From contig JBJLIX010000002.1 of assembly GCA_045563675.1 (NCBI GenBank), positions 496,001 through 560,000 of the forward strand: 64,000 nt of DNA. The letters run 5' to 3'. A model generated the notes under the pieces. It ran no database searches, was not told the origin of the DNA, and was given only the letters and a program-made list of their open reading frames with translations. How positions within the stretch are numbered: position 1 is the first letter of the stretch; each line of letters starts with the position of its first letter. The position numbers were made by a program, and so were the translations under genes. Shown here piece by piece: positions 48,726-57,660 of this stretch. The DNA is from AEGEAN-183 sp045563675 (GTDB lineage: Bacteria > Pseudomonadota > Gammaproteobacteria > Magnimaribacterales > Magnimaribacteraceae).

Positions 48726-49130
48726 CTAAATCTTTTTTTCATAATCCTCTACGGCTTGTTTAATGCTATCTTCAGCTAAAACAGAGCAATGTATTTTAAT
48801 GGGAGGGAGGTCCAAAGCTTTTGCAATCTCAGAATTTTTTATTTCCTTAGCTTCTTCTAAAGTCCTTCCTTTTAGCATATCTACTAATTCACTTGAAGAT
48901 GCAATAGCTGAGCCACAACCATAAGTTTTAAATTTAACATCTTTTATTACATGGGTATTTTTAACCTGTTCACACTTAATCTGTAAACGCATAACATCTC
49001 CACATGCAGGAGCCCCAACCATTCCAGTTCCTATATCAGATTCAGAAGGATCCCACCTTCCCACACTATTCTTCTCTGGTTCTTTTAAAGTTTTTTCAAA
49101 CTTATCAATTACTTTTTTACTATAAGCCAT
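48726..49130 (-). CDS. iscU: Fe-S cluster scaffold IscU
   Basis: Scaffold on which IscS builds [2Fe-2S] clusters, 134 residues. The three conserved cysteines are in GMVGAPACGDVM, KTYGCGSAIASS and IHCSVLAEDSI. The hinge motif LPPIKIHC, recognised by HscA in other bacteria (LPPVK), is kept as LPPIK even though hscA is not in this operon. Confidence 0.96.
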   Translation of the reverse strand: MAYSKKVIDKFEKTLKEPEKNSVGRWDPSESDIGTGMVGAPACGDVMRLQIKCEQVKNTHVIKDVKFKTYGCGSAIASSSELVDMLKGRTLEEAKEIKNSEIAKALDLPPIKIHCSVLAEDSIKQAVEDYEKKI

Positions 49131-49146
49131 ATCTATCCCCTATTAT

Positions 49147-50361
49147 TTAATGTTCTACCCATTCAACTTTATCTAAATCTACTCCATCTTTGTACATATC
49201 CCAAAGTGGAGAAAGTTCCCTTAATTTTTCAACTGAATCTCTTACTAGATTAATTGTGTAATCTACTTCTTCTTCAGTTGTGAATCTACCAATCGAAAAT
49301 CTAATTGAGCTATGAGCCATTTCATCTTTTAACCCAAGAGCTCTAAGGACATAAGAAGGTTCTAAACTTGCAGATGTGCAGGCAGAACCTGAAGAAACTG
49401 CTATATCTTTTAGGGCCATAATTAGTGACTCTCCTTCTATGAAGTTAAAACTAACATTAAGAAAGCCTGCAACCCTCTTCTCAAAATGTCCATTTAAATG
49501 AACTTCTTCCATGTCCATCAACCCTTTCCAGAATTTATCTCTTAATTTCTTTATTCTTTCATTGTCTGAACTCATCTCTTCTTTTGCTAATCTAAATGCC
49601 TCTCCCATTCCTACAATTTGATGGGTAGGCAAAGTTCCAGATCTCATTCCTCTTTCGTGACCTCCTCCGTGAACTTGAGCTTCCAACCTAACCCTCGGTT
49701 TCCTTCTCACAAACAGAGCTCCTATACCTTTGGGTCCATAAGTTTTGTGAGCTGAAAAAGCCATAAGATCAACTTTCAATTTAGATAGATCAATAGAAAT
49801 CTTGCCTGTACTTTGGGCTGCATCAACATGGAAGATAATGCCATTTTTTCTTGTTATCTCACCTAAAGAAGCAATATCGTTTACAACTCCTATTTCATTA
49901 TTAACGTGCATCAAAGAAACCAGTACAGTCTCATTCCTAATGTTTTCTGCTAAATTCTCTGGTGTAATGAGGCCAGAAGGGTCAGGATCTAAATAAGTTA
50001 CTTCAAAACCTTCTCGCTCAAGTTGACGGCAGCTATCTAAGACAGCCTTATGTTCAATTTTCGAAGTAATAATATGATTCCCTTTCTTTTTATAGAACCT
50101 GGCTACACCTTTAATTGCAAGATTATCTGATTCTGTTGCTCCTGAGGTCCACACTATCTCTCTATGATCACAATTTACTAAAGACGATATATTTGATCTT
50201 GCTTCTTCTACTGCCTCTTCTGCTTTCCATCCGAATTCATGAGACCTTGAAGCTGGATTCCCATAGTTACCTTCTAAGGATAAATATTCCTGCATCTTTT
50301 TAACTACTCTTGGATCGACTGGAGTAGTAGATGCATAATCAAGATAAATTGGTAATCTCAT
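49147..50361 (-). CDS. iscS: Cysteine desulfurase IscS
   Basis: PLP enzyme that takes sulfur from cysteine for Fe-S clusters, tRNA thiolation (through TusA) and other uses. The 404-residue protein has the start [17 protein letters not shown], the PLP lysine in [15 protein letters not shown], and the catalytic loop cysteine in [17 protein letters not shown] near residue 328. It lies between iscR and iscU. Confidence 0.97.
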   Translation of the reverse strand: MRLPIYLDYASTTPVDPRVVKKMQEYLSLEGNYGNPASRSHEFGWKAEEAVEEARSNISSLVNCDHREIVWTSGATESDNLAIKGVARFYKKKGNHIITSKIEHKAVLDSCRQLEREGFEVTYLDPDPSGLITPENLAENIRNETVLVSLMHVNNEIGVVNDIASLGEITRKNGIIFHVDAAQSTGKISIDLSKLKVDLMAFSAHKTYGPKGIGALFVRRKPRVRLEAQVHGGGHERGMRSGTLPTHQIVGMGEAFRLAKEEMSSDNERIKKLRDKFWKGLMDMEEVHLNGHFEKRVAGFLNVSFNFIEGESLIMALKDIAVSSGSACTSASLEPSYVLRALGLKDEMAHSSIRFSIGRFTTEEEVDYTINLVRDSVEKLRELSPLWDMYKDGVDLDKVEWVEH

Positions 50362-50363
50362 TT

Positions 50364-50837
50364 TTAACTTTTTGCTATTAAATCTATTTTTCTTATTTGT
50401 CTTGGTGTAGAAGCGCTTTTTGGAATAGATGGAGCTAACTTTAAAATTACATCATCTAAAGATCTTTTTAATAAAAAGTTATCTACATGTTGAGTTAAGT
50501 CTGTCCAAAGATCATGTGCTAAACACCTAGAACCAGAATGGCAGTCTGCTGTACCTCCACACTGAGTAGCATCCATTTTCCCTTCTACAGAACTAATTAC
50601 TTGAAAAAGATTAACTTCAGAACTTGGTCTAGTCAGTCTATAACCGCCTGATGGGCCTCTTGAGGCCTCAACAATCCCTGATGATCTTAAATTTAAAAAT
50701 AACTGCTCTAAATAAGTAATAGGTAAATCTTGCCTTTCAGCTATTTTAGATAAAGATATGAATTTATTCTCTTCTTGGTTCATTGTGAGGTCTAATAAAG
50801 CTGTAACAGCGTACTTCCCCCTAGTTGTGAGTTTCAT
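50364..50837 (-). CDS. iscR: Fe-S-responsive transcription regulator IscR
   Basis: Rrf2-family repressor that senses Fe-S status, 157 residues. It has a winged helix at about 1-65 ([17 protein letters not shown]), and three cluster cysteines in the spacing C-x5-C-x5-C ([14 protein letters not shown], residues 93, 99 and 105). It is first in the isc operon. The promoter overlaps an IscR type 1-like box and lies so close to the ATG that the mRNA may be leaderless. Confidence 0.96.
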   Translation of the reverse strand: MKLTTRGKYAVTALLDLTMNQEENKFISLSKIAERQDLPITYLEQLFLNLRSSGIVEASRGPSGGYRLTRPSSEVNLFQVISSVEGKMDATQCGGTADCHSGSRCLAHDLWTDLTQHVDNFLLKRSLDDVILKLAPSIPKSASTPRQIRKIDLIAKS

Positions 50838-50846
50838 ATTTGGCGT

Positions 50847-50874
50847 ATTTTATAATTCCGACTAATTTTGTCAA
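50847..50874 (-). promoter_or_regulatory. Sigma-70 promoter of the isc operon
   Basis: The minus strand has a perfect -35 TTGACA (50874-50869), a 16-bp spacer and TAAAAT (50852-50847). Only nine bases separate the -10 from the iscR ATG, so the transcript would begin within a few bases of the start codon. No Shine-Dalgarno sequence is present. Confidence 0.7.
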
Positions 50875-50878
50875 GATT
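50854..50878 (-). promoter_or_regulatory. IscR type 1-like operator
   Basis: The core GACAAAATTAGTC matches the published type 1 core GACTRWWWYAGTC at 12 of 13 positions. It overlaps the -35 and spacer of the iscR promoter, the expected geometry for autorepression by [2Fe-2S]-IscR. The outer ATA/TAT arms are weaker. Confidence 0.65.
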
Positions 50879-50884
50879 AGATCA

Positions 50885-51013
50885 TATGTACCTTATTTTT
50901 TTTTAGCAACTATATATTATTCATTTTTACAATCAAAATATATTTATTTTTTTTAAAAAAAACCTTTTATTACAATATTTTTTATGTACCATACAAAAAA
51001 AATAAGGTACATA
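50885..51013. repeat. 19-bp perfect inverted repeat with a third octamer between iscR and the 2-oxoacid oxidoreductase operon
   Basis: The left arm TATGTACCTTATTTTTTTT (50885-50903) is repeated exactly in inverted orientation at 50995-51013. The octamer TATGTACC also occurs at 50983-50990, so three copies lie within 129 bp. The right pair (50983-50990 and 51006-51013) forms a tighter palindrome with a 15-bp spacer. The intervening DNA is almost pure A/T. It is most likely a regulator-binding region; no flanking target duplication is visible. Confidence 0.75.
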
Positions 51014-51042
51014 CCCAAGGGGAAGATTAAAATATAAACAGT

Positions 51043-53061
51043 ATGGATACTCGTTACCTATTCAAAAGACATAATACTTGGTGGGTTAAGGTTGCAGTCC
51101 CTAGAACATTAAGACAGCAACTTGGTTATGATCTAAGACAATCTCTTAAAACTCATGATCTAGAAGAAGCTCAAGAAATGAGATGGTCTGTAATTGAATC
51201 CCTAAAAAGTAAAATAGAAAAATCCAAAGAAAGACCTCTAGAAGATTTATCGTATAAAGCACCTACAAATCCAGTTCAGGATTACATGCCAGTTACTCAG
51301 ACTAGTAATCCTCAGTATTATCACAAAGTTGTAGATTGCCAGTATGCATGCCCTGCACACACACCTGTTCCTGAATACATAAGACAAATATCACAAGGCA
51401 ATTACACTGAAGCTTATATGATTAACTGGGAGTCAAATGTATTTCCAGGCATATTAGGGAGAACTTGTGATAGACCCTGTGAACCTGCCTGCAGAAGAAC
51501 TAGAACCCATGAAAAACCTGTAGCTATTTGTAGACTTAAAAGAGTTACTTATGATTATAAACAAGATGTTAGTGATCTATTACCGAAGATACCTGATAAA
51601 AGAAGCGGAAAAAAGGTTGCTTTAATTGGAGGAGGACCAGCTTCATTAACTGTAGCTAGAGATTTACTAGTTATGGGTCATGAATGTGTTCTTTTTGAGA
51701 AAGATCCCAAAGCTGGGGGCTTGATGAGAACAAACATACCTTCTTTTAGATTACCTATTGAAGTTCTAGATGAAGAAGTTAATCAAATAATAAATATGGG
51801 TATAGAAACAAGATTTAATAGTGAAATAACCAGTATGAAATCTCTATTAGAGGAAGAATTTGATGCCATCTTTGTAGGTACAGGAGCTCCTAAGGGGAAA
51901 GATTTGAACATTGAAGGAAGAGAAGAAGGAGAAAAAAATATACATATTGGGATAGATTGGCTAACTAGTATTGCTTTTGAACATATAGATTCCATCGGCA
52001 AAAAAGTAATAGTGCTTGGAGGTGGAAATACAGCAATGGACTGTTGCAGGTCTTCATTAAGACTTGGAGCTGATGATGTAAAAGTTATAGTTAGAAGTCC
52101 TTTCGATCAAATGAAGGCTTCTGAATGGGAAATAGAAGAGGCAATGGAAGAAGATATTCCAATTCTTGATAATCATGTTCCTAAGAAGTTTATTCTTAAT
52201 GAAGGAAGGTTAGCAGGAATGGAATTTGAGAAAGTAGAAGCTGTATTTGACGATGATGGCAAGAGATCTCTAGTTCCAACAGGAGAAGATCCAATAATAT
52301 TTGAGTGTGATGATGTTTGCGTAGCAATAGGCCAGGATAACGCATTTGATTGGATAGAAAGAGATATAGGAATAGAGTTTGGAGAATGGGATATGCCTGT
52401 TGTAGATAAAGTTACTTTTCAATCTACCTTACCCAATGTATTTTTTGGAGGAGATGCAGCTTGGGGACCTGAAAATATCATATGGGCAGCTGCTCATGGA
52501 CATCAAGCAGCGATATCTATTAATAAATTTCTAAATGAAGAAGATCTTTATGACAGACCTGAACCTATGACAAATCTAGTAAGTCAAAAGATGGGGATTC
52601 ACGAATGGTCTTACGATAATGATATTTCTCAAGCAAAAAGATATCTAGTTCCACATGCAGATCAATCTATATCCTTAAAAGATCTGAAAGTTGAAGTCGA
52701 ATTGGGATTTGATGATAAGTTGGCTTTTGAAGAAGCTCAAAGATGTCTAAATTGTGATGTCCAAACGGTCTTTTCAGAAGACTTATGTATTGAATGTGAT
52801 GCTTGTGTTGATATATGTCCTACAGACTGTATAAATTTCATCAATAATTCTAATGAAACAGAGCTAAGAGAAAGTCTCAGAATACCTGCAAAAAACTTAG
52901 ATCAGGATTTATTGGTTTCCGAAAAGCTAGAACAAACACAAAGAGTAATGGTTAAAGATGAAGATGTCTGCCTCCACTGTGGCTTATGTGCAGAAAGATG
53001 TCCAACAGGTGCATGGGATATGCAAACTTACTTATACGAAGAGTCTAAAGTTTATTCATGA
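51043..53061 (+). CDS. FAD/NAD(P) electron-transfer subunit of a 2-oxoacid oxidoreductase, with recombinase-like N-terminal domain
   Basis: Protein of 672 residues. Residues 1 to about 65 (YLFKRHNTWWVKVAVPRTLR, then RQSLKTHDLEEAQ) resemble the DUF6538/N-terminal region of phage-type tyrosine recombinases. The rest is a GltD-like module. It has Fe-S cysteines at 99, 103, 142, 146 and 150, an FAD loop GGGPAS at 196, an NAD(P) loop VLGGGNTAMD near 324, and a two-[4Fe-4S] ferredoxin tail (Cys 582/585/588/592 and 643/646/649/653). The frame is closed by a TAA just upstream, so 51043 is the first start; Met82 is an alternative. ATGA overlap couples it to the next subunit. Presumed role: pass electrons to NAD(P)+. 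Confidence 0.88.
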   Translation: MDTRYLFKRHNTWWVKVAVPRTLRQQLGYDLRQSLKTHDLEEAQEMRWSVIESLKSKIEKSKERPLEDLSYKAPTNPVQDYMPVTQTSNPQYYHKVVDCQYACPAHTPVPEYIRQISQGNYTEAYMINWESNVFPGILGRTCDRPCEPACRRTRTHEKPVAICRLKRVTYDYKQDVSDLLPKIPDKRSGKKVALIGGGPASLTVARDLLVMGHECVLFEKDPKAGGLMRTNIPSFRLPIEVLDEEVNQIINMGIETRFNSEITSMKSLLEEEFDAIFVGTGAPKGKDLNIEGREEGEKNIHIGIDWLTSIAFEHIDSIGKKVIVLGGGNTAMDCCRSSLRLGADDVKVIVRSPFDQMKASEWEIEEAMEEDIPILDNHVPKKFILNEGRLAGMEFEKVEAVFDDDGKRSLVPTGEDPIIFECDDVCVAIGQDNAFDWIERDIGIEFGEWDMPVVDKVTFQSTLPNVFFGGDAAWGPENIIWAAAHGHQAAISINKFLNEEDLYDRPEPMTNLVSQKMGIHEWSYDNDISQAKRYLVPHADQSISLKDLKVEVELGFDDKLAFEEAQRCLNCDVQTVFSEDLCIECDACVDICPTDCINFINNSNETELRESLRIPAKNLDQDLLVSEKLEQTQRVMVKDEDVCLHCGLCAERCPTGAWDMQTYLYEESKVYS

Positions 53062-54887
53062 ATAAGATTGAAGCAACCAACGAATTTGTAATTAAGTTTG
53101 CAAATGTAAATGGTTCTGGGTCGGCAAGCGCTAACCAAACCTTTGCTAAAGGAATATTTAGATCTGGAGTTCCGGTTAGCCCTAAGAATATTTTTCCTTC
53201 AAATATTCAAGGCCTTCCTACCTGGTTTGAAGTAAGAGTGAGTGAAAAAGGGTATCTTGGTAGAAGAGAAGGAGTTGATATTGCCGTAGCCATGAACCCA
53301 CAAACTTATCCTCAAGACATTCAAGAAATCAATGCGGGGGGTTACCTTATGTATGATTCTTCTTGGAAGAGAGATTTTGGTAATTTTGATGTAAATATAA
53401 TAGAGATTCCCTTAACAAAGATTTGTGTAGAAAAATTCTCTAACCCTAAGCAAAGGCTTCTATTTAAAAATATTGTTTATGTTGGAGCTCTTTCATACCT
53501 ATTAGATATAGATAAAGATATATATGAAGAACTTATAACAGAACAATTTAAGGGAAAAGAAAAACTTATTTTACCAAATGTAGAAGCTTTAAATACAGGC
53601 TATGATTTTGCTAAAGAAGATTTACATGATCCCTGTTCAATAAAGGTCAAAAGAAGTAATAAAACAAAAGGAATGATTCTTACTAGTGGTAATGATGCTG
53701 CTGGTTTGGGTTGCGTTTATGGAGGGGCAACTGTTTGTGCATGGTATCCAATAACTCCATCTACTTCATTAGCCGAGTCTTTTACTAGCTACAGTGAAAA
53801 ATTAAGAGTAGACAAAAATACTAAAAAAAATAAATTTGCAATTGTTCAAGCAGAAGATGAACTTGCAGCTGTAGGAATGGCAATAGGAGCTAACTGGAAT
53901 GGGGCTAGAGCCTTTACAGCTACTAGTGGACCTGGCATTTCGCTGATGAGTGAATTTCTTGGGCTTGCTTACTTTGCTGAAATCCCTCTTGTTCTCTTTG
54001 ATATACAAAGAGGAGGGCCTTCTACTGGAATGCCTACTAGAACTCAACAATCTGATGTTTTATCCTGCGCCTATGCTTCTCATGGCGACACTAAACATAT
54101 ACTTCTTATACCTTCTGACCCTAAAGAATGCTTCGATTTTTCTTCTGAAGCCTTCAATTTAGCTGAAAGAATACAAACGCCTGTGATTGTATTATCTGAT
54201 CTAGACCTTGGTATGAATGATTGGACATGTCCTGAATTTAAATGGGATGACAATACTAAGTTTGATAGAGGAAAGGTATTGCATGCAAAAGATCTAGAAG
54301 AAATTGAAGATTTTGGTAGATATTTAGATGTTGATGGAGATGGGATTCCTTATAGAACATACCCAGGAGCTCATCCTGAAAAAGGCGCTTACTTTACAAG
54401 AGGTACTTCCCATGATGAGTATGCACGATATACTGAAGATGGTGTAATCAATGCTGAAAACCTTTCTCGTCTTACCAAGAAGTATCAGACTGCATCAGAA
54501 CTAGTACCGACACCAGTCTTTAAGCAACAAACAAACTCTAGTTCATTAGGTGTTATTTATTACGGGAGTACAGAAGCTTCAATGCAAGAGGCATTAGATC
54601 GGTTACATGAAGAAGGAATTGTTTTAGATGCAATGAGACTAAGAGCTTTTCCTTTTAACTTAGAAGTATGGGAATTTATTGAAGATCATGATCTTCTTTT
54701 TATAGTAGAACAAAATAGAGATGGCCAAATGAGAACACTAATTATGGCTGAAGGAGGAATAATTCCTGATAAGCTTGTGTCTGTTCTCTGTTTTGATGGT
54801 TCACCAATAACCGCATCCTTCATAACAAATAAAATTAACTCTCATATAAAAGGAAATCCAATGAAGAGTATTTCAGGAGGAGAATAA
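53058..54887 (+). CDS. korA: 2-oxoacid:acceptor oxidoreductase, fused gamma-alpha subunit
   Basis: Protein of 609 residues. The N-terminal gamma domain (about 1-190; GSGSASANQTFAKGIFRSG and VRVSEKGYLGRREGVDIAV) is fused to the alpha domain (about 200-600; WYPITPSTSLAESF, AEDELAAVGMAIGANW, TATSGPGISLMSEFLGLAYFAE-type sequence). This is the arrangement of 2-oxoglutarate and related 2-oxoacid:ferredoxin oxidoreductases that lack a fused ferredoxin. The substrate is not fixed by sequence; 2-oxoglutarate is favoured because sucAB is missing from the TCA block. It overlaps the upstream gene by 4 nt. Confidence 0.85.
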   Translation: MNKIEATNEFVIKFANVNGSGSASANQTFAKGIFRSGVPVSPKNIFPSNIQGLPTWFEVRVSEKGYLGRREGVDIAVAMNPQTYPQDIQEINAGGYLMYDSSWKRDFGNFDVNIIEIPLTKICVEKFSNPKQRLLFKNIVYVGALSYLLDIDKDIYEELITEQFKGKEKLILPNVEALNTGYDFAKEDLHDPCSIKVKRSNKTKGMILTSGNDAAGLGCVYGGATVCAWYPITPSTSLAESFTSYSEKLRVDKNTKKNKFAIVQAEDELAAVGMAIGANWNGARAFTATSGPGISLMSEFLGLAYFAEIPLVLFDIQRGGPSTGMPTRTQQSDVLSCAYASHGDTKHILLIPSDPKECFDFSSEAFNLAERIQTPVIVLSDLDLGMNDWTCPEFKWDDNTKFDRGKVLHAKDLEEIEDFGRYLDVDGDGIPYRTYPGAHPEKGAYFTRGTSHDEYARYTEDGVINAENLSRLTKKYQTASELVPTPVFKQQTNSSSLGVIYYGSTEASMQEALDRLHEEGIVLDAMRLRAFPFNLEVWEFIEDHDLLFIVEQNRDGQMRTLIMAEGGIIPDKLVSVLCFDGSPITASFITNKINSHIKGNPMKSISGGE

Positions 54888-54888
54888 A

Positions 54889-55944
54889 TTGACTTATATA
54901 GTTAAACCTAAGAATCATCACCCAGACCTAGAAAGAAATGATTTAGGTCTTACGAGAAGAGATTATGAAGGCACAGTATCAAGTTTGTGTGCTGGCTGTG
55001 GTCACGATTCAATTAGTGCGGCTATCTTGGAAGCATGTTTTCAACTGAATATTTTATCTCATAAAGTAGCAAAGCTTTCTGGTATAGGATGTTCTTCTAA
55101 GGCCCCTGCATATTTTTTAAACCAATCCCATGGTTTTAACTCAGTTCATGGTCGCATGCCATCAGTTGCTACTGGAGCCAACCTTGCAAATCATGAATTA
55201 CTTTATCTTGGGATTTCAGGGGATGGAGATACTGCTTCAATAGGAATAGGTCAGTTTATTCATGCAGCAAGAAGACAACTAAATGTAATATATATTGTAG
55301 AAAATAATGGGACTTATGGTCTTACTAAGGGTCAATTCTCTGCTACTAATGATTTAGAGTCTAAAAGTAAATATGGAGAGGATAACCTTTTTCCTGCTAT
55401 AGATTTAGCTTCTATGGCTATTCAGTTAGGTGCAAGTTTTGTTGCAAGAAGCTTCTCAGGGGATAAAGATCAATTGGTACCTCTTTTAAAAGCTGCTATG
55501 AAGAATAAAGGATTTTCTTTTCTAGATATTATTTCTCCTTGTGTAACTTTTAATAACCACGGAACTTCTACAAAAAGTTATGATCATATAAGAGAGCACA
55601 ACCAGTCCCTAGGTAGACCTGATTTTGTACCTCTAGGAAAGGAGATAAATGCAGACTACAAAGAAGGAGAAAGTTTAGAAGTACCACTTCATGATGGTTC
55701 TCTCATTTCTCTGGAGAAATTACCAAAAGATTTCGATCCTATTAATAAATCCTCTTCTTTAGCTAGAATAAATAAATCTGAAGAAGAAGGAAAGGTGCTT
55801 ACTGGTTTACTTTACATAGATCCCAAAGCTTCAGATTTAAAGGAAACCTTAAACATCATAGATCAACCATTAAATCAGCTTGGAGATAAAGAGTTATGTC
55901 CAGGCAAAAAAGAACTAAAGAATATTAACAATAGCCTCAGATAA
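54889..55944 (+). CDS. korB: 2-oxoacid:acceptor oxidoreductase, beta subunit (TPP-binding)
   Basis: Catalytic subunit of 351 residues binding TPP and a [4Fe-4S] cluster. Cysteines are in SSLCAGCGHD (34, 37), SGIGCSSKAP (68) and DIISPCVTFNNHG. The TPP motif is GISGDGDTASIG followed by VENNGTYGLTKGQ. The start is TTG at 54889, one base after the preceding stop and 8 nt after a perfect AGGAGG; no ATG fits. With the two upstream genes it forms a complete operon. It ends 1 bp before convergent purC. Confidence 0.9.
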   Translation: MTYIVKPKNHHPDLERNDLGLTRRDYEGTVSSLCAGCGHDSISAAILEACFQLNILSHKVAKLSGIGCSSKAPAYFLNQSHGFNSVHGRMPSVATGANLANHELLYLGISGDGDTASIGIGQFIHAARRQLNVIYIVENNGTYGLTKGQFSATNDLESKSKYGEDNLFPAIDLASMAIQLGASFVARSFSGDKDQLVPLLKAAMKNKGFSFLDIISPCVTFNNHGTSTKSYDHIREHNQSLGRPDFVPLGKEINADYKEGESLEVPLHDGSLISLEKLPKDFDPINKSSSLARINKSEEEGKVLTGLLYIDPKASDLKETLNIIDQPLNQLGDKELCPGKKELKNINNSLR

Positions 55945-55945
55945 C

Positions 55946-56662
55946 CTAATCTATTCCTAGCTTGTTAGCGATTATGTGATATGACTCTACTACATCGCCT
56001 AAATCTTGACGAAATCTATCTTTATCTAATTTCTCTCTTGTATCAATGTCCCAAACTCTACATCCATCTGGAGTAAACTCATCTCCAAGTAATAATTTAT
56101 TATTAAAGGAACCGAATTCCAATTTATAATCAACTAGAATCATTCCTGCATCTAAAAAAAGTTTCTTTAAAACCTTATTAACTTTAAAGGTTAACTCTTT
56201 CATCTGACCAACTTCATCTTCGGAAGCCCAACCAAAAGAATTTATGTGAAATTCATTTATCATAGGATCATGTAGATCATCATCCTTGTAGAAGAATTCA
56301 AAGGTTGGCGGATCAAGATCTAATCCTTCTTCTATCCCTAGCCTTTTGCATATACTCCCAGCAGCTATATTCCTTATTACACACTCTATTGGAAGCATAT
56401 TTAACTTCTTAACTAAAGAATCAGTATCTGAAAGAAGCCTAACAAAATGAGTAGATATACCATTTTTTTCTAATACTTCCATTATAAAGGCATTGAACTT
56501 ATTATTTATTTCACCCTTGCCAGAAAGACTTTCTGTTTTTACACCATCAAATGCAGAAGTATCATCCCTATAATGCATAACATAATGATCATCTTTTGAA
56601 CTTTCAAATAAAGACTTAGCTTTACCTGAATTAACTAAAATACCTTTTTTTATTTCTTCCAT
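55946..56662 (-). CDS. purC: SAICAR synthetase (phosphoribosylaminoimidazole-succinocarboxamide synthase)
   Basis: Purine biosynthesis enzyme that couples CAIR and aspartate with ATP, 238 residues. It has the start [28 protein letters not shown], the block [28 protein letters not shown] near residue 175, and [12 protein letters not shown]. Length is normal. It is last in the dapA-bamC-purC unit, as in E. coli. Confidence 0.96.
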   Translation of the reverse strand: MEEIKKGILVNSGKAKSLFESSKDDHYVMHYRDDTSAFDGVKTESLSGKGEINNKFNAFIMEVLEKNGISTHFVRLLSDTDSLVKKLNMLPIECVIRNIAAGSICKRLGIEEGLDLDPPTFEFFYKDDDLHDPMINEFHINSFGWASEDEVGQMKELTFKVNKVLKKLFLDAGMILVDYKLEFGSFNNKLLLGDEFTPDGCRVWDIDTREKLDKDRFRQDLGDVVESYHIIANKLGID

Positions 56663-56666
56663 GTTT

Positions 56667-57647
56667 CTATGATAATGATTGATTTATTTCTGACAATAAG
56701 TCCCTTTCTAAAATTGCATTTTCTTTTGAATCACTAGTTACAGTTACTCTGCATAAATTATCTTCTACCCTTTCTATATTAATCCTAAAATTATAATTAC
56801 TAATCTTATCGCCTCTAGTAAAAACCCTTTTCATAAAACCTGCTTCACTTTCTTGGGAGAAGCTAATAAAAAATACTCCTTTGCTTCTATCTAAATCTTT
56901 GACGGTAATAAGTGCTTCTTTTAGGGCTCTGTCAATAGCTGCCCAAGCACGAGGGAACTCAAGGTTCATTTCTATGAAATTCATTCCTTCTTCAGACTGT
57001 TTGAGTACAGCTTTCTGGCCTACATTGAGATTTAGGGCTACAAGAGAGGTTCCTCCAGTTGAGGGAGTTTCTGATAAGAAGTCTAAGGCACTTCTTAAAA
57101 CCTGATCTTCTATATTTTCTTCTTGAGAAACTTTTGTCCAGGTATCTTCTTCATCTAAAACTAAATGAGAAAGAAAGATCTCAGAACTTGCCTGTCTTAT
57201 GCCGTGTTCAATTTTCATTTGTAACTTAGTTTTATATTGACCCTTGTTAATAATTTTACTCTCCAATATACCTTTATTGGGGTCATCAAAAGCAAGCCCT
57301 TCATCAGTAGATGACATAAAATCTTTCATTAAGGGCCATACACTGCTAGGAAGCGCTTCAACATATAGCCATCTTAATTCACCCAATTTATGCATTCTTA
57401 TCTCGTTGGTAGAACCAGAAGAAAATACTTGAGCTGGTAGAGGAACTATGTAGGAATCTGCATCTAAATCTTCTTGGCTTTTAGGTATGGGGTAGTAATC
57501 CACGATGGGTCTTGTAGGTTCATTTCCTGAATCTATAGATTTTTTCTGTTCCTCTTTTAGATAGTCGTAACTATGGTCTTTTAAAATCCATCCACAAGAA
57601 GTAAATACTAGTGGTATAAAGATTAAAATTAAATATGCTCTTTTCAT
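56667..57647 (-). CDS. bamC: BamC-like outer membrane assembly lipoprotein
   Basis: Protein of 326 residues. The signal peptide ends in VFTSC (Cys18), followed by a low-complexity region with Asp/Glu and Pro, and then two helix-grip-like halves: [20 protein letters not shown] near residue 93 and [24 protein letters not shown] sequence near 235, ending [19 protein letters not shown]. This matches BamC/NlpB topology, and the position between dapA and purC is diagnostic. The lipobox again has Phe at -3. Confidence 0.87.
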   Translation of the reverse strand: MKRAYLILIFIPLVFTSCGWILKDHSYDYLKEEQKKSIDSGNEPTRPIVDYYPIPKSQEDLDADSYIVPLPAQVFSSGSTNEIRMHKLGELRWLYVEALPSSVWPLMKDFMSSTDEGLAFDDPNKGILESKIINKGQYKTKLQMKIEHGIRQASSEIFLSHLVLDEEDTWTKVSQEENIEDQVLRSALDFLSETPSTGGTSLVALNLNVGQKAVLKQSEEGMNFIEMNLEFPRAWAAIDRALKEALITVKDLDRSKGVFFISFSQESEAGFMKRVFTRGDKISNYNFRINIERVEDNLCRVTVTSDSKENAILERDLLSEINQSLS

Positions 57648-57660
57648 GACTAATCTTCCT

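Noticed and set aside
50885..51013. Possible MITE with 19-bp terminal inverted repeats
   Set aside because: No target-site duplication flanks the arms, only one copy is seen in the window, and a third octamer inside fits an operator layout better.
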